Source: Cristatella mucedo
Taxonomy: Eukaryota > Bryozoa > Phylactolaemata > Cristatellidae
Direction of reading: 5' to 3'
Assembly (NCBI GenBank): GCA_009760855.2
Contig: WPIO01000310.1
Coordinates: forward strand, 10,001 to 74,000
Length of the DNA: 64,000 nt
Both the position numbers and the translations under genes were made by a program. The notes beneath the pieces are model-generated. The model did no database searches. It saw only the letters and a list, made by a program, of their open reading frames with translations, and had not been told where the DNA came from. Shown one piece after another: positions 34,436 through 64,000 of the stretch (positions are counted from its first letter, which is position 1; each line of letters opens with the position of its first letter).

Positions 34436-34528
34436 ACGTCGACCCCTGCCGTTCAGGGTCACTGGCTGGCGAAGCTGCTCAAGCGTTTTGCCGAAAATTC
34501 GGTTATCGGGCAGAAGTTGCCATTTTTT

Positions 34529-34534
34529 TTTATT
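34529..34534 (-). promoter_or_regulatory. XRCC5 poly(A) signal
   Basis: TTTATT on the plus strand is AATAAA on the minus strand, 76 bp past the XRCC5 stop. It is separated from the USPL1 signal by 4 bp on the opposite strand. Confidence 0.65.
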
Positions 34535-34538
34535 GTTA

Positions 34539-34544
34539 AATAAA
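34539..34544 (+). promoter_or_regulatory. USPL1 poly(A) signal
   Basis: AATAAA lies 103 bp after the USPL1 stop codon on the same strand, in an A/T-rich stretch. It is the first canonical signal downstream. Confidence 0.7.
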
Positions 34545-34610
34545 CAGTCTCGCAACTCGTGGTGCTTTTACATCATGTCGACCTACAAAGGAAGAGGAAG
34601 AAGTTTGCGG

Positions 34611-62075
<27,465 letters not shown>

Positions 62076-62289
62076 CTGAAAAATCTAAAACGAGAATCAC
62101 TCACATGTCATGCAACCTGAAATGATCACACAATCGGCATACATCTGACGTCCCCAGTCCTTGACCAACACAAAGGAGTTAACAGATTGCTGCCAAACGA
62201 AAGACAGTCACTGCAGGACTAAGCAGATAATTTGCTAAGACAGAATGATCTACCAAACAATAGGCATGTTCCAATCAATATCAAGAATA

Positions 62290-62900
62290 ATGCCAATATT
62301 ATTAACGATATATTGTAATAAATCGTCTTTATAGCATCCTTAGAAACTAAATCTCTATTAAGTGCTACAGAAGAATCAATAACCAAAATTCGACTATGCT
62401 TAGGCCATCATACTCAAGCAATCAAGAAGATACTCAGGCCAATCGGTTAGTATGATCTTTATCTATGAAGCATGCAACTCAAGCACGAACAAAAAAGACA
62501 TGTTCACTCGGCAAAGGGAAAGCTGACCGGAACTGACGCGTCTTTAGCTGAGACTTGAATGATGGAAGCTCATTTCAGGTGGCTACCGCAGCAGGACACA
62601 AGTTCCAGACTATCGGTGCATACGAGCTGAAGGCTCAATCACCAAAAGATTTCAATTTAGTGTGAGAGGACAGGGAGATTCTTAGATACTGAGGAATGAC
62701 TGGGTGGTTCGAAAGCATACTTGAGGAGCCAGGGGGTAGATACAGATACACAGGCTGCTGCAAACGACTCAAGCGACCTGTAAGCCACACAGAGGATCTG
62801 GAAATCTATTCGGTGCTTAATTAAGACTGGCATTGGAATAATCGACAGCTCTAAATGCGCTGAGCATTAGTTAAACTTTCAGCACTAAACCCTTTGCTTT
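62290..62900 (-). mobile_element. LINE-B 3' remnant
   Basis: Minus strand: ATT-rich end, aatctctattaagtgctacag, then gacgcgtctttagctgagac and gagctgaaggctcaatcacc, colinear with the copy at 6010-7000. Strongly diverged. Confidence 0.65.
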
Positions 62901-63214
62901 TATTATTGTATTACATATAATCTGCCACTTTCAAGCCACTTTGGTTTTGAACGTCCAAAAACAGCTCTCTGAACCAAAACCATCAAGACAAATGTGCCTC
63001 GGCAAGTTCAAATTTGGCACTCGCAGGATCATTTAGCGCAACGAAGCAGGATTCCAACGAGAAGGATATCCAGAAAGTGGATTGGTGTGATGCAACCCAT
63101 GGTTACACAACAGTCAAAATCGTCAGATAATTGCTAGTCACTAAAATCCCAAGCTACTCTTAGCCGTGCTTCTGCCAACTTAACATACGAAGGGCTCTGC
63201 TTTCGGCCATTTGC

Positions 63215-63545
63215 AGTTCCTCGCTTATACCGAGCCCTTGGGGGGGGGGAAATTATCAAGACCTATGGCAATGGCAACCTGCTATGAGAACGACACCCAG
63301 CTGTACCTGTAATTAAACCAGCTGAATCGTCAGCAACGACTGACAAACTGAATGCATGCCTTGAAGACATTTGATGGTGGGTGACGACCAATTTTCTTAA
63401 GCTAACCGATGATTAACCAAACTCCTCATAGCATGCCTGATATGTATAGCTGTAATAACAGACTTTGCTCTTCCAACTGAAAGCACCGTGGTACGACCAT
63501 CATCAAGAGTTGAACAGCATTTGTCTCAAAAAATTAGAGCAGAAG
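63215..63545 (+). mobile_element. Decayed LINE-A RT fragment
   Basis: IIKTYGNGNLL, TTDKLNACLEDI and TNFLKLTDD follow the LINE-A order, but with stops and a G-run replacing the VLGPLLF codons. Confidence 0.65.
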
Positions 63546-63549
63546 TAAT

Positions 63550-64000
63550 AATTAATCATAAGAATAATAATAATAAATTTGATTTAGCTCACTCAGAGAT
63601 CTCTTTCTAGGCACTCTACATTTTCTGCAAAGGAAAGACGATCAAATGGTTAGTGGTAGCATGCTCAACGAACAACAAGAATAACATAGTTAGGGGTGAC
63701 ATGCACAGGGTCAGCATGCAAGTACGGTTAGTGACAGCATGCACAGTGTCAGCACTCATAAGCACATAAAGGAAAAATCACAGGGACCCACTAAATGCTG
63801 TGATAAACAGATGCGCTTTTAGTTTCTTTCTACATGTGGTCAAGTCAGGAGATGTCGTGACGCAAGTAGGGAGTTGAGTGAGTTCCAGGCTTTGGGAGCA
63901 TACAAACTAAAGGCACTGTCTCCAAAGGATTTGAAGTTTACGAATACCTCGTACAAACCTTAAATCCTTTGGAGACCGTGCATTTAGTTCATATGCTCCC
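63550..64000 (-). mobile_element. LINE-B 3' copy ending in a fold-back
   Basis: Minus-strand LINE-B from (ATT)n at 63563 through the 3' UTR (direct repeats at 63690-63770) to 63936. From 63959 to 64000 the same segment recurs in plus orientation. Confidence 0.88.

Overview
This is a stretch of an animal (metazoan) nuclear genome. The evidence is spliced genes with GT-AG introns, a Toll-like receptor, L2/CR1-type non-LTR retrotransposons, tRNA-derived SINEs and many microsatellites. Only three protein genes can be recognised in 64 kb, and one of them spans more than 27 kb, so the genome is repeat-rich and of medium to large size. I cannot fix the lineage. The genes are too diverged for a mammal, and the single-exon TLR with one N-terminal and one C-terminal LRR cap fits an invertebrate deuterostome, a spiralian or another lineage.

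Layout. Bases 1-10.1 kb are nested, mostly decayed LINEs and SINEs plus one hAT MITE that closely resembles the SPIN family known for horizontal transfer. A single-exon Toll-like receptor gene lies at 10310-13012 (+). From 13.0 to 26.3 kb there is mostly unannotatable sequence with scattered LINE and SINE remnants. The SUMO-protease gene USPL1 occupies 26774-34435 (+) in five coding exons. The Ku80/XRCC5 gene is on the minus strand from 34611 to beyond the right edge; eighteen coding exons are placed between 34611 and 62075, and only the first ~50 residues are missing. Its introns hold most of the remaining repeats: a LINE with an open 619-aa reading frame, a nearly full-length LINE with an endonuclease remnant, SINEs, AT/CT/AC/GCN microsatellites and a degenerate telomere-like TTTAGGG tract.

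Repeats. Two related L2/CR1-type families recur. LINE-A ends in short ATTAC repeats. LINE-B ends in a conserved tail (GTAAAGCGCCTAGA...) followed by (ATT)n. Two tRNA-derived SINE families are present. SINE-1 has a T/ATTT-rich tail. SINE-L has a tRNA-like head and a 3' end nearly the same as the LINE-B tail, so LINE-B is its probable mobilising partner. Several insertions are nested in one another, which gives a relative insertion order.

How the genes relate. USPL1 (SUMO isopeptidase) and XRCC5 (Ku80, DNA end binding for non-homologous end joining) converge tail to tail. Their stop codons are 175 bp apart, and the two AATAAA signals, on opposite strands, are separated by only 4 bp, so the 3' UTRs probably overlap. 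The TLR is an independent innate-immunity gene. Exon calls rest on reading conserved protein segments, splice signals and reading-frame phase by eye; no search or transcript data were available.
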